Counted from the first letter of the stretch, positions 17,331 to 26,622 are shown. The stretch is DNA of 47,824 bases from Pseudomonadota bacterium (GCA_018820855.1 JAHJNL010000017.1:1-47824), one strand, 5' to 3'. The notes: generated by a model not told the origin, from the sequence alone. Program-made: numbers and translations.

Positions 17331-18206
17331 TTACTGTAGTAAGCTTGAACTCGGTGCCATTGGTAACGACACCTTGATCTTTGAAGAGTATTTCGCAGCC
17401 CCTGAAGAACCAAAGGATGGATACATTGGAAAAGATTGTGGGTGCGGTCGAGGATCACTTATGAATTCAGCCGCCCTCAGATCTGTTATCGTGTCAATCT
17501 CATACCAGCTGCTGGTATCAAAGAAAACAGGAGTAAAAGAGAGACAACCCTCCTCTACCATATCGGCGAAAACAGTCTCATAATAGCCATTAACCATATT
17601 GCTTGAAATATACTGATCCAGGCGTTTCCTTACTGATCGCCAGGTTGCGGATGAGAGGCTGTATATATTGACTGTTTTGAAATGCTCTTCACCTGGCGCA
17701 ACGGTCACGCTGTGAAATGCATCGATTTCCATATGGTCATTAACGGTGACAGTGGTGCCATTCATCCAGGGCTCAATTTTCGCGACTGCGATTCGATCCG
17801 GGTACAGCATATCCGTCAACATTTCTGTATCGAAAACCAGATCACTCTCAACCAATAAAAAAGGTTCATTTATCACTTTTCTTGCAAGCCATAAGGAGTA
17901 GATGTTGTTAGTGGTTTTATATAAAGGGCTTGTTATGTAGGTGATATCCATCCCCCCTTTCCGGGTTCCAAGATAATCACGAATACATTCACCCTGATGG
18001 CCTATGACTATAACGAGACGGTTAAAGTTATGATCCTGGAGAGAGGAAACCAATCTTTCCAATATAGTGATTTCATTAACCGTAACAAGGCATTTTGGTG
18101 TCGAGTCAGTCAAGGGAGACAGGCGACTGCCGGTACCGGCAGCCAATAACAGAGCTGTTCTTACTGGTTCATTTGCGAGGTCGGTATAAATGGTCGTTTT
18201 CTTCAT
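17331..18206 (-). CDS. LicC/PntC-like nucleotidyltransferase (predicted CTP:head-group-phosphate cytidylyltransferase)
   Basis: A 291-residue sugar-nucleotidyltransferase-fold enzyme. The nucleotide-binding signature LAAGTGSRLSPLT-STPKCL lies at 21-40. The TNNIYSLWLA stretch (about 97-107) and a metal-binding VESDLVFD are typical of the LicC/PntC (phosphocholine or aminoethylphosphonate cytidylyltransferase) branch rather than of glucose-1-phosphate thymidylyltransferases. It would activate a small phosphorylated alcohol with CTP in the cytoplasm. It is the first gene of a tightly packed minus-strand trio with the CobD-like enzyme and the CDP-alcohol phosphotransferase. AGGA lies ~12 bases before the ATG. 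The C-terminal ~30 residues are Pro/Ser-rich and look unstructured. Confidence 0.85.
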   Translation of the reverse strand: MKKTTIYTDLANEPVRTALLLAAGTGSRLSPLTDSTPKCLVTVNEITILERLVSSLQDHNFNRLVIVIGHQGECIRDYLGTRKGGMDITYITSPLYKTTNNIYSLWLARKVINEPFLLVESDLVFDTEMLTDMLYPDRIAVAKIEPWMNGTTVTVNDHMEIDAFHSVTVAPGEEHFKTVNIYSLSSATWRSVRKRLDQYISSNMVNGYYETVFADMVEEGCLSFTPVFFDTSSWYEIDTITDLRAAEFISDPRPHPQSFPMYPSFGSSGAAKYSSKIKVSLPMAPSSSLLQ

Positions 18207-18916
18207 ATTTTTTTGTTTTCCTGAATTTATAGCCGGACCATTCCCTTAAAGGGAGCGGCACAACACTGCACAATGCAGTTTGGAGTGGTACGGCTTGAGA
18301 AATATCGCTTTATTTTCTGCCGATTGGCTCAGGCGAAATAGCTGAAGGGCACAAAAAAACTGACAGATAGAACTGATTCAAACGCTGAGTGAATAAAGGT
18401 ATTCAATTATCAGAGAATTGAATGACCATTTCACGAATTGGAGATAACACTATACTATGACAGCCTAATTAAATCAATGTATTTCCGTTATTATTAAGTA
18501 ACAACCTAGGTCAAGCCAGGACTAAGTCGCTAAATGCTGGACTAAAATCCTAAGTTTAGTTCTGTAAAAAAGCATGATATTGGACTGCATGTTGTTGGTG
18601 GTCATACCCTACCGTTGTATCATCACTTGAACAAAACAGATGCTTCAGCAACGAGATCAGCTAAATATTGTCTTCACAGCTTAAAAATCACATAGTCTGG
18701 TATATAAAAGAATCCTTGCGTTGGTCTTTATAATTGTTAGGCACTGGAGGTGCTTTGAGGATGATCGGGGGCAATCCGTATATTCGTTTAGAGGAAGACC
18801 AGAGGCTATGTTTATTGTTTCATTTCCCGATTTCTATAGGGAACGATGTAACTTGAAGAGCTATCGTCAAATCTGGTGGTTAATAGAGTCATTCCTGAAT
18901 TGTAGTTGTTCACACT
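18207..18916. other. Intergenic region without a recognised gene
   Basis: About 700 bases, AT-rich. It should hold the promoter of the minus-strand head-group trio near 18207-18300. A small hairpin (ACTGCA-CAA-TGCAGT) lies near 18266-18280. A 67-codon plus-strand frame from 18721 has no start signal or protein-like features and is not called. Confidence 0.4.
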
Positions 18917-18917
18917 T

Positions 18918-18964
18918 GATCTGACAGTTTTGGAGAGGAGGTAACGTCTTTCATTCACAGTAGA
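18918..18964 (+). repeat. Dispersed intergenic repeat, copy 2
   Basis: Begins TGATCTGACAGTTTTGGAG and ends ATTCACAGTAG; about 80% identical to copy 1 (368-412) across its length and nearly identical to copy 3 (26193-26214) in the first 22 bases. It stands in non-coding DNA about 110 bases from the end of the hybrid kinase gene. Confidence 0.6.
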
Positions 18965-19075
18965 CATCTTAATCTGTGGGGTAAAAGTCATGTTGGCCAG
19001 GATTTATTTCAGCAATCCTGATCTCAATGTTTTTTTTATCATTGGTCCCAGATTCAGATACAGTCTCATAGTCGT

Positions 19076-21136
19076 TCAATTGCAATCCTTGTTCAGCGCC
19101 TGCCTAACCTTGACGGCCATGTCCTCTTGCGAGAACGGCTTTTGAATGAAATTGACACCCTTATCCAGGACTCCGCGATGGGCAATGACATCAGTTGTAT
19201 AACCTGACATAAAAAGAGTTTTGAGCCCGGGACAGAGTTCGTGCAATCGATGGGATAGCTCTTTGCCATTCATCTCCGGTAATACTACATCAGTTATAAG
19301 CAGGTCGATTTCTGCCGGACGTTCTTCGACGAGACGCAGGGCTTGGTTTGGACTTGTGGCTGTCAGTACCTTATAGTCAAGATCCTCCAGAATCCTTCTG
19401 GCAAGCTTCAGGATCGAGGCTTCATCTTCGACGACCAGGATGGTTTCTCCATGGCCATTAGGCACGTCTGCTGGGCGCTCACCAGGGGTGTCGACGGACT
19501 GTTCAGTATGGCGAGCCAGGTATAGTTTGAAGGTTGTCCCTTTGCCTACTTCGCTATAGACGCTGATAAAGCCGTCGTTCTGTTTGACGATGCCGTAGAC
19601 TGTAGCCAATCCAAGGCCCGTGCCCTGACCGACCGCCTTCGTTGTGAAAAAGGGTTCAAAGATCTTGGCCACAGTTTTCCTGTCCATGCCGATACCATCG
19701 TCACTTACAGCCAGGAGTACATAGTCGCCGGGAACGAATCCGGGATGATCGACACAGTACGTGTCATTGAAGGTCGTCTTTTCGGTCTCGATTGTGATCT
19801 TACCAACCCCCTCGATGGCATCACGGGCATTGACGCAGAGATTGGCTAGGAGCTGATCAAGCTGAGATGGATCCATCTTCACCGGCCAGAGGCCGGTTTC
19901 AGGCAGCCAGGCCAGGTCGATATCCTCGCCGATCAGTCGGCGCAGCATCTTGAGCATGCCTTCCACGGCCTCGTTTAGATCGAAGGCAATAGGAGCAATA
20001 GTTTGTTGTCTGGCAAAAGCTAGAAGCTGCCTGGTGATCTCCATCGAGCGGACAGCGGCCTTGTGAATTTCATCAAGATCTTCGTAGAGTGGGTCTGCCG
20101 AGTCGAGTTTTTGCAAGATCATCTCCGAGTAACCCAGGATGACACTAAGCATGTTGTTGTAATCATGGGCCACACCACCGGCAAGCCGGCCAACCGACTC
20201 CATCTTCTGGGCTTGATGCAACTGCGATTCCAGATCTTTTTGTATTTTTTCCGACTGGGTTCTTTCGGTGATATCCCGAATGAGACCAATAAACCCGTTT
20301 ATCTCTCCCTCATCGCTCCTGAGAAAAAAGACATTTACCTCGCCAGGAAATACGAGGCCGTTTTTCTTTTTAAAATGAAGTGAATGCAGGTGAGTTGCAT
20401 CATTGTCTTGATCCTTAAGCGCGGTACTGAGTTTTTCGAATTCCTCTTCATTTTCATAGATGATAACAGTCTTTTTTCCAGCTATTTCAGCAAGCGAATA
20501 TCCGAACAGATCGACAAAGGCCGGATTGCAGTCCAGAATGATTCTCTTCGTGTCGGCAACTACAATCGCGTCCCGGATGCTGTTGTAGAGCGATCTGTAT
20601 TTCTTTTCACTCTGTCTAATAATCTCTTCGGCATTCTGTCGCGCCTGGGCCTCTTTTTCGAGCTGCAACATCTTCTGCTCGAGTTTTCTCACCAGGCGCT
20701 CGCTATACAGTTTAAGCACCTCCTTTTCCGGGGCAGGCGACTCAGGGGGAGAGATGGCGGCCTTATCCGATGTCAGCACACTTCTTACGGCCTCCATAAA
20801 GACATCCGGTTCGCAGGGTTTCTGAATAAATCTGTCGGCTCCGATCTTCATCGCAAAGGCCTCATCTTGAGGACCGGTATATGTGGCCGTATAGATGATA
20901 AAGGGGATCGAACGCAATCTTTCATCCGCTTTGACTGTGCGACATAGCTGAAAACCGTCCATAACAGGCATAAGGATATCGCTGATAATCAGGTCGAAAG
21001 CGCTGGATTGCAGTAGGGCGAGGGCCTCAGACCCATTGGTGGCCGCCTGGACCTCGTATCCGTTTCCCTTGAGCAAAACTTCAACCATATACCGGTTGTC
21101 TTCTCTGTCGTCTACGTTCAATACCCGCATTTTCAT
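19076..21136 (-). CDS. Hybrid histidine kinase: REC-PAS-HisKA-HATPase-REC
   Basis: A 686-residue cytoplasmic phosphorelay protein with no membrane segment. Order: receiver 1 (NVDD start, phospho-acceptor D53 in SDILMP), a coiled linker (about 125-180), one PAS domain (about 185-300, ending in RDITERT), the dimerisation box GGVAHDYNN with His at about 322, an HATPase (N-box NLCVNARDAIEG, DDGIGMD, GTGLGLATVYG), and receiver 2 (VVEDE, ITDVVLPEMNG, Asp at about 615). It overlaps the upstream single-domain receiver gene by four bases. It is the last gene of a three-gene operon and probably both receives and passes on phosphate. Target unknown. Confidence 0.92.
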   Translation of the reverse strand: MKMRVLNVDDREDNRYMVEVLLKGNGYEVQAATNGSEALALLQSSAFDLIISDILMPVMDGFQLCRTVKADERLRSIPFIIYTATYTGPQDEAFAMKIGADRFIQKPCEPDVFMEAVRSVLTSDKAAISPPESPAPEKEVLKLYSERLVRKLEQKMLQLEKEAQARQNAEEIIRQSEKKYRSLYNSIRDAIVVADTKRIILDCNPAFVDLFGYSLAEIAGKKTVIIYENEEEFEKLSTALKDQDNDATHLHSLHFKKKNGLVFPGEVNVFFLRSDEGEINGFIGLIRDITERTQSEKIQKDLESQLHQAQKMESVGRLAGGVAHDYNNMLSVILGYSEMILQKLDSADPLYEDLDEIHKAAVRSMEITRQLLAFARQQTIAPIAFDLNEAVEGMLKMLRRLIGEDIDLAWLPETGLWPVKMDPSQLDQLLANLCVNARDAIEGVGKITIETEKTTFNDTYCVDHPGFVPGDYVLLAVSDDGIGMDRKTVAKIFEPFFTTKAVGQGTGLGLATVYGIVKQNDGFISVYSEVGKGTTFKLYLARHTEQSVDTPGERPADVPNGHGETILVVEDEASILKLARRILEDLDYKVLTATSPNQALRLVEERPAEIDLLITDVVLPEMNGKELSHRLHELCPGLKTLFMSGYTTDVIAHRGVLDKGVNFIQKPFSQEDMAVKVRQALNKDCN

Positions 21137-21522
21137 TTCCCGGAGTTTTTCCAGTCTGTTGGCAAATATTCTATGATTTCTGCAACAAAAGTTTCAGGGT
21201 TGATAGGTTTCTCGATATAACCGGTGGCACCAGCGGCCAGAATATTCTCTCGATCTCCAACCATAGCATAAGAAGTAACAGCGATGATCGGGACCTTGTC
21301 GAGTTCACTATGTTTTTTCAGTTCGGCGGCAACGGCATAGCCGTCCATCTCGGGCAACTGGATGTCCAGGAGAATGGCCAGCGGCTTGCAACTCAATGCA
21401 ATTTCAACACCTTTACGCCCATTCTCAGCGCCGATGATGATAAAACCGTTCCTTTCCAGCAAAAAACGCATCATGTAAAGATTCTGCTCGTTATCCTCAA
21501 TGATCAAGAGCGTGTTGTTCAT
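21133..21522 (-). CDS. Single-domain response regulator (DivK/CheY-like)
   Basis: A 129-residue stand-alone receiver. The ATG at 21522 has AAAAGG seven bases upstream and lies four bases into the end of the kinase gene. The acidic pocket is E9-D10, with phospho-acceptor D53 (LLDIQLPEMDG) and Lys in IEKPINP. It has no output domain and therefore likely shuttles phosphate between the flanking kinases. Both junctions overlap by four bases (ATGA at each end), so all three genes are translated as one unit. The order kinase - receiver - hybrid kinase is a typical multistep relay arrangement. Confidence 0.93.
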   Translation of the reverse strand: MNNTLLIIEDNEQNLYMMRFLLERNGFIIIGAENGRKGVEIALSCKPLAILLDIQLPEMDGYAVAAELKKHSELDKVPIIAVTSYAMVGDRENILAAGATGYIEKPINPETFVAEIIEYLPTDWKNSGK

Positions 21523-24437
21523 ACTGTACCTTTTTGCTGTTGAGGTAGGCGGATGGTAAATGTGCTTCCTTGCCCCCATTGGCTTTCCACCTCAATAGAG
21601 CCGCCCATTATATCGAGGATCTTTTTAGAGATCGACAGTCCAAGACCGGTTCCCTCGCGTTTACGGGCAAGACCGGTATCGATCTGGTGGAACGGTTGGA
21701 AGAGATCCGGAAGATCTTCCCCATGGATACCGATGCCCGTGTCGGAAAAAGACAAGAGGTAATAATTGTTTTCTTTTCGGTACGAGATATCGACATGGCC
21801 TCTTTCCGTAAATTTTATAGCATTATTGAGTAAATTGAGAATGACCTGTTCAAGGCGGCGCTGGTCGGTAGCAATCATCGCAAGAGTATCGGGAAGGTCT
21901 ATCTGCAGCTCTATACCTTTTTTTTCGGCCAGAGGAGAGACCAGTTTAGTCATTTTCTCAATGGATGTGTGCAGGTCAAAGGATGTGCAGGTAAGAACGA
22001 GTTGACCTGCCTCAATTTTAGAAATATCCAGAACATCATTGATCAGGGACAGAAGATGGCGTGAACTGTTTTGCACCATGGTCATCTGTTTTTGCTGCTC
22101 AGCATTCAAAGGTCCGGCAAGGCCCTGGAGCATGATACCGGTGAATCCGATGATCGAATTCAAGGGCGTGCGCAGTTCATGGGACATGGTGGCCAGAAAG
22201 GCGGATTTGATCCGATCAGCCGCCTGCGCTGCCTCCAGTGCTTTACGCAGTTTTTCAGCCGCTTCGCGCCTTTCTGTGATATCCTCGATGATTCCGACAG
22301 CTCCCTTGAAGGGGGCGTTTTTATCAAAAGCGCACAGACTCAGCCGGACCCAAAACAGGGAACCATCCTTGCGGGCCATTTGCTGTTCCTGTCGATATGT
22401 TTCTCCTTTTGCCATGTGCGAGTATACAATTTTTCCATTTGTGACGAACGTCTCTTCGTCCGGATACCAGATACGTGTTGATTTGCCGATTAACTCCCCT
22501 GGAGCATAACCGGCAATTTCTTCCAATTTGCAATTGCAACGTACAATGATACGGTCCCGCAGGAGGACAATCCCGGTACTGGCTGATTCAAGGATTGCTC
22601 GTTGTTCTTCGTTCATGGCGGCCAGTTCCGCAGTACGCTCAGCTACGTGCTGCTCCAGGGTGTCCATGTGCCGCTGCAGTTCATCGTTGAGCTTGTGGAC
22701 TTGTTGTTCTGCGTGCCGGCGCACGGTAATATCGGACCCGATACTTAAGATTTCCTTTATCCCTCCCTGCTCATCGAGAACAATTTTGTTTGTCCAGTCG
22801 ATCCAAACCCGTTCTCCATTACGTCGTATGTTCTCGTTGATGTTTCGTTCAAATTTTACCGGGTCGCCACTGATCTCTTTAAGCAAAGTCCGAAGGTCTC
22901 TACCATCGCTCTCACTTTCAGAGACTAATGTCCCGATGAGATTTTGACCAATGATTTCCTTTGCTGAATAACCGAAGAACCGCTGGCCAAATTCATTGAG
23001 GAAGGTGACCTGCCCTTCGGGTGACCAGCGAAGGATAATACTGTTGGCAAGCATCACTAACTCGCGGTATTCACGCTCACTTTTTCGCAGTGCTTCTTCC
23101 ATTAGCTTTTCTTCAGTTACGTCTCGAATCGTCTCTATCGCACCGCATTGATGGCCATTTTGGCCATACAATGATGAAGCCACTCCCCACAGGTAGGCTC
23201 CCTGACCACCTCTTAGTTGCGGGACAAAGCACTCGGCATACACCTTCAAATCTTTTCGCTTAACATATGTATACGTGGCTTCCACGTCCGGTGCAGGTTG
23301 AGCCAGCAGATCAAGAAGGGTAGGCCGCCGCTCTCCATAGAACGGCTCGGCATAGGCGTAATCTTTCCGGCCTAGCATCATCTCCTTCTTTACGCCGGTC
23401 ATGGCTTCACAGCCCTTGTTCCAGGCAATAACCTGTTTGTCCTGGTCAACAACAAATGTCGCATCGGGCAAAAACTCAATGATATCCATGAATCGTTGCT
23501 GGGCCACCTGTCTTTCCGTATTTTCCTGTTGTAATTCTTGGGTACGCACCTTGACCTGATGCTTCAAAATCGCACTGACAACCAGACTCATGATCAGGAA
23601 TCCGACTCCGGCAAAACCGGCTATATCTACCCAGAGTGGCATCTTGAATCGTACCTGCTCAGAAGTCCACCGTTTCATCGAGGCATAATACAGCGATTGA
23701 GGATTCTTTTTTAGATTGTCGAGATGTCTGTCAATAGCCTTCAGTAAATGTTTCGAGTCACTTTTATGTGCCGCAAAAAAGAGATCTGAAGGTTCAAAAA
23801 GAATGTTTGTATTTTCAAGACCATATTTTTCTGCATGCATCATGCCGTAAAAGCGGTTGGTAACTGCAAAATCTGCTTCACCTTTGGCAACCATCTCAAA
23901 CATGGTCTTGTAATCCGACGTGGAAATGAGAGAACAGTTTAAGTCAAAGCCGTTGCTGAATCGGGCAAAGGCTTCCTGCTGAATCGAACGTTCCAGGACA
24001 AGAATTCGCTTTTTCTTTAGGTCCAAAATGGAATTTATTTTTTTTCTTTTGGGTGCATATACCTCAAACCAGGAGGACAAGACCGGCACTTTGTGGAAGG
24101 CATATATCTTTTCACGGTCCGGGGTATAAGCCATGTCAGGCATTATATCTATTTCCCCTCTGCCCAGGCGATCAAGTCCTTCCCCCCAGGTGCCTGATAC
24201 ATAGTGCAGATTCCAGCCCTCGTCTTTGGCGATGTTTTCGATGATGTCAATAAAGATGCCTGCAGGTTTGCCGGATTCAGAAGTAAAGATCTTCGGCGCA
24301 TTTTCATAGACGCCAACGGTCACCATCTGATCTTCAGCTCTTGCGGAGAGAGTTCCAAGGGAGAAAAAGGCAAATAAGATGATGGCGATGTTTAGGAGAA
24401 AACAATCGGAAAAAGTCCAGCTTCTGTAGGTTTTCAT
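21519..24437 (-). CDS. Sensor histidine kinase with periplasmic solute-binding domain and PAS repeats
   Basis: A 972-residue membrane kinase. Order: signal peptide (to about 34), a periplasmic solute-binding-type domain of the amino-acid-binding family (SBP_bac_3; VGVYENAPKIF to about 265), one transmembrane segment (about 272-292), three PAS regions (about 315-440, 455-580 and 610-730; two end in DITxRR-like motifs), HisKA (SHELRTPLNSIIGF, His at about 752), and HATPase (NLLNNAIKFT, DTGIGI, GTGLGLSISKKILD). It lacks a receiver; the separate downstream genes supply those. The periplasmic domain suggests it senses a small polar ligand such as an amino acid. It starts ~390 bases from the divergent GGDEF gene. 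Confidence 0.92.
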   Translation of the reverse strand: MKTYRSWTFSDCFLLNIAIILFAFFSLGTLSARAEDQMVTVGVYENAPKIFTSESGKPAGIFIDIIENIAKDEGWNLHYVSGTWGEGLDRLGRGEIDIMPDMAYTPDREKIYAFHKVPVLSSWFEVYAPKRKKINSILDLKKKRILVLERSIQQEAFARFSNGFDLNCSLISTSDYKTMFEMVAKGEADFAVTNRFYGMMHAEKYGLENTNILFEPSDLFFAAHKSDSKHLLKAIDRHLDNLKKNPQSLYYASMKRWTSEQVRFKMPLWVDIAGFAGVGFLIMSLVVSAILKHQVKVRTQELQQENTERQVAQQRFMDIIEFLPDATFVVDQDKQVIAWNKGCEAMTGVKKEMMLGRKDYAYAEPFYGERRPTLLDLLAQPAPDVEATYTYVKRKDLKVYAECFVPQLRGGQGAYLWGVASSLYGQNGHQCGAIETIRDVTEEKLMEEALRKSEREYRELVMLANSIILRWSPEGQVTFLNEFGQRFFGYSAKEIIGQNLIGTLVSESESDGRDLRTLLKEISGDPVKFERNINENIRRNGERVWIDWTNKIVLDEQGGIKEILSIGSDITVRRHAEQQVHKLNDELQRHMDTLEQHVAERTAELAAMNEEQRAILESASTGIVLLRDRIIVRCNCKLEEIAGYAPGELIGKSTRIWYPDEETFVTNGKIVYSHMAKGETYRQEQQMARKDGSLFWVRLSLCAFDKNAPFKGAVGIIEDITERREAAEKLRKALEAAQAADRIKSAFLATMSHELRTPLNSIIGFTGIMLQGLAGPLNAEQQKQMTMVQNSSRHLLSLINDVLDISKIEAGQLVLTCTSFDLHTSIEKMTKLVSPLAEKKGIELQIDLPDTLAMIATDQRRLEQVILNLLNNAIKFTERGHVDISYRKENNYYLLSFSDTGIGIHGEDLPDLFQPFHQIDTGLARKREGTGLGLSISKKILDIMGGSIEVESQWGQGSTFTIRLPQQQKGTV

Positions 24438-24829
24438 ACTGAATGCTTTGCTATGTGATTTTAGCGTATTGTGGTTCGGTTAACCTTTGATTTTGGTTAG
24501 TTTCAACTTTGCGGGGGGGCTGTCATGTGGTAATTGTATTGTTTCATACTCTGTACTTGAAAAGCAAGTAATGACTACGATTGTCTTAACAAAGTTTTTC
24601 ATGGTTAAGGCCACTTTGAAATGCTGTTCAGACAAAGGGAGCCACTTTAAATGGTTCGTTACGCATACGCAGCAACCATTTTCTGAGGATTGATTTTCTC
24701 GAAAAATCATGTGGTTGTACCTAGTTCGAGCGTGCTTGACATCTTTAACCTGCTCATTTTATGTTTTGCTTATTATTTTCATATATGATGAAATGAACAC
24801 CAATCTATCATTCTTATCTGGAGTAAAAT
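24438..24829. other. Divergent promoter region
   Basis: About 390 bases between the sensor kinase (minus) and the PleD-like gene (plus). It holds a G7 run (24513-24519) and a candidate promoter at 24736-24765. No RNA gene is recognised. Confidence 0.4.
24736..24765 (+). promoter_or_regulatory. Candidate sigma-70-type promoter for the PleD-like gene
   Basis: TTGACA at 24736-24741, then an 18-base spacer and TATGTT at 24760-24765, about 65 bases before the TTG start. The -35 is a perfect consensus match; the -10 matches four of six. Confidence 0.35.
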
Positions 24830-26164
24830 TTGCAAAGCAAATCAATCTTGGTTGTTGATGATTCATCAACCATCAGAAAAATCATACAGCGTGAGCTATC
24901 TAGCGAGGATTATGAAGTAATTCTGGCGAAAAATGGGATGGAAGCCTTGGCAATGCTTGAGTGGGCAGACCCATTGCCAGATCTGATCTCACTCGATATT
25001 GATATGCCGCATATGAATGGCCTTGAGCTCTGCGCTAAAATTAGAGCAGGTGCTGATTCAGATAATGAGAAAAAGAAACTTATAGCCGCATTACCCATAA
25101 TATTCGTCTCCGCTAATGACAACATTGAAAACAGAGAAAAAGGCTATGAACTAGAGGTCATAGATTTCATCAGTAAGCCATTTGTTCCTGGAAAGATGTT
25201 AAGTACTATCAATAACATTCTGAATTCACGCGAACAATTTGTGGGAATGTCGGCGTTGATTGTTGAGGATTCTCCATTTGTTACCCGTATTGTACGCAAC
25301 ATTCTCTCCAGGCATGGGTTGAAGAATATCTTCGAAGTTGCAGATGGTGCTCAAGCCCTGGAATTGGTTAAAGAAGAAAAGTTTGCCATTGATATAATTA
25401 TCACTGATTACATTATGCCTGGGGTAAGTGGTGAAGAATTGTGTAGAACACTGAGGGGTATTGAGGCATTAGAGCAGGTTCCCATCTTTTTTATCAGTTC
25501 AGTTACTGAGAAAAAAACAATTCTTAGCTTTTTTAAATCAGGCGCCAGTGACTATCTTCCCAAGCCCTTTATCGAAGAAGAGTTTCGAGCAAGAATAGTT
25601 ACACATCTCAGAAATCGTCAATATACCAAAGAACTGGAGTTGCTTAACCGTAAGTTTCAATATCAAGCGGAGCATGATGCTCTTACTGGTGTTTACAATA
25701 GAGGCTATTTTCAAACGGCGCTTTCAGCTCGCTTTGCTCATTGCCGATACACCAACGAACATCTGGGTTGTATCCTCATAGATCTTGATTACTTTAAAAA
25801 AGTTAATGATAATCATGGCCATGCCTATGGCGATTTAGTTCTTAAAGAGTTTGCCTCAATATTAATAAACCTCGAGAGAACCTCAGACATTGCCGCGAGG
25901 TATGGTGGAGAAGAATTTGTCATACTTCTTTCCGGAGCTAATTTGGCTGATTGTGCATTAATTGCAGAACAAATACGCAGTGCTGCTGAAAGCCTTATTT
26001 ATAATGATGGCACAGTAGAACTTCAAGTAACTGTAAGTGTTGGAGTGGCTTCCCTGCAAGAAAATCAGGCCAACAGTCCAGAAAAACTTGTTTCGATGGC
26101 TGATGAAGCTTTATACAAAGCAAAAGAAAAAGGTCGAAACAGGGTTGAGGTTTTTGGCCAATAA
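24830..26164 (+). CDS. PleD-like response regulator: REC-REC-GGDEF diguanylate cyclase
   Basis: A 444-residue cytoplasmic protein starting at TTG. The TGGAG six bases before it and the lack of an early ATG decide this start. Receiver 1 has VVDDS and phospho-acceptor D56 (SLDIDMP). Receiver 2 has VEDS and an Asp in ITDYIMPG near 201. The GGDEF domain (about 280-440) has the catalytic motif GGEEF (about 359) and a product-inhibition site R-T-S-D exactly five residues before it, so it should make c-di-GMP and be feedback-inhibited. It is divergent from the phosphorelay operon and may be one of its outputs, which is an inference. Copy 3 of the dispersed repeat lies ~30 bases after its stop. Confidence 0.93.
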   Translation: MQSKSILVVDDSSTIRKIIQRELSSEDYEVILAKNGMEALAMLEWADPLPDLISLDIDMPHMNGLELCAKIRAGADSDNEKKKLIAALPIIFVSANDNIENREKGYELEVIDFISKPFVPGKMLSTINNILNSREQFVGMSALIVEDSPFVTRIVRNILSRHGLKNIFEVADGAQALELVKEEKFAIDIIITDYIMPGVSGEELCRTLRGIEALEQVPIFFISSVTEKKTILSFFKSGASDYLPKPFIEEEFRARIVTHLRNRQYTKELELLNRKFQYQAEHDALTGVYNRGYFQTALSARFAHCRYTNEHLGCILIDLDYFKKVNDNHGHAYGDLVLKEFASILINLERTSDIAARYGGEEFVILLSGANLADCALIAEQIRSAAESLIYNDGTVELQVTVSVGVASLQENQANSPEKLVSMADEALYKAKEKGRNRVEVFGQ

Positions 26165-26192
26165 TCCTGCATCAGCTGTGAAAGTTCAGACC

Positions 26193-26214
26193 TGATCTGA
26201 CAGTTTCGGAGAGG
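26193..26214 (+). repeat. Dispersed intergenic repeat, copy 3 (short)
   Basis: TGATCTGACAGTTTCGGAG plus GGG matches the first half of copies at 368 and 18918. The second half differs. As with copy 1 it follows closely after a plus-strand stop codon. Confidence 0.55.
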
Positions 26215-26271
26215 GGAAGATGCTCTCGTGTCTCCGGATTTTCGATTATGTGGTTATTTGCAGTTTTTCTA

Positions 26272-26622
26272 TCAAGAATTCTTCTTGAATTTTTTCATCT
26301 CATTTTTGTGGTAAAGGTCAAAGAAGATCACGCTATTATCCGGTATGGTCTGACAATTATCGCATTCCTTTTCGAGACGACGGTTCTCCTTCCTACATAA
26401 TTTGCACCAATAATAAATGACCCGGTAATCCCGCCTGCCAACATATTTCTTAAACCGACCCCGGTATACCCCTTGCATTTTACCGTCAGCATCATCCGGT
26501 TCAGCGATCAGGCGTTCAACAACCTGTTGAATACGCTTGTAACCCGGAGGATCAAACTGCTTTACTTTCTCCAGTTTCCGGGAAAAGTGCTCGGTGGGTA
26601 AGTACAAGTTATTGCCATTCAT
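26272..26622 (-). CDS. RelE/ParE-like protein with a four-cysteine (zinc-ribbon-like) insert
   Basis: A 116-residue protein. The ATG at 26622 with AGGAG nine bases upstream is preferred over an upstream extension. The core reads like a RelE/ParE toxin: KLEKVKQFDPPGYKRIQQVVERL, then GRFKKYVGRRDYRVIYYW, then a terminal FFDLYHKNEMKKF strand. Between the last two strands sits C-x2-C-x10-C-x2-C (CKLC and CDNC), which could bind zinc and is unusual in this fold. RelE-type proteins cleave mRNA at the ribosome or, as ParE, poison gyrase. No antitoxin gene is evident on either side, so toxin function is uncertain. It may instead be a stand-alone regulator. Confidence 0.65.
   Translation of the reverse strand: MNGNNLYLPTEHFSRKLEKVKQFDPPGYKRIQQVVERLIAEPDDADGKMQGVYRGRFKKYVGRRDYRVIYYWCKLCRKENRRLEKECDNCQTIPDNSVIFFDLYHKNEMKKFKKNS

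Noticed and set aside
18721-18924. A 67-codon frame running into repeat copy 2.
   Set aside because: It starts at TTG without a ribosome-binding site and overlaps the dispersed repeat.
24480-24710. A 76-codon minus-strand frame in the divergent promoter region.
   Set aside because: Low-complexity basic peptide, no homology that I recognise, and it occupies the space where two promoters are expected.
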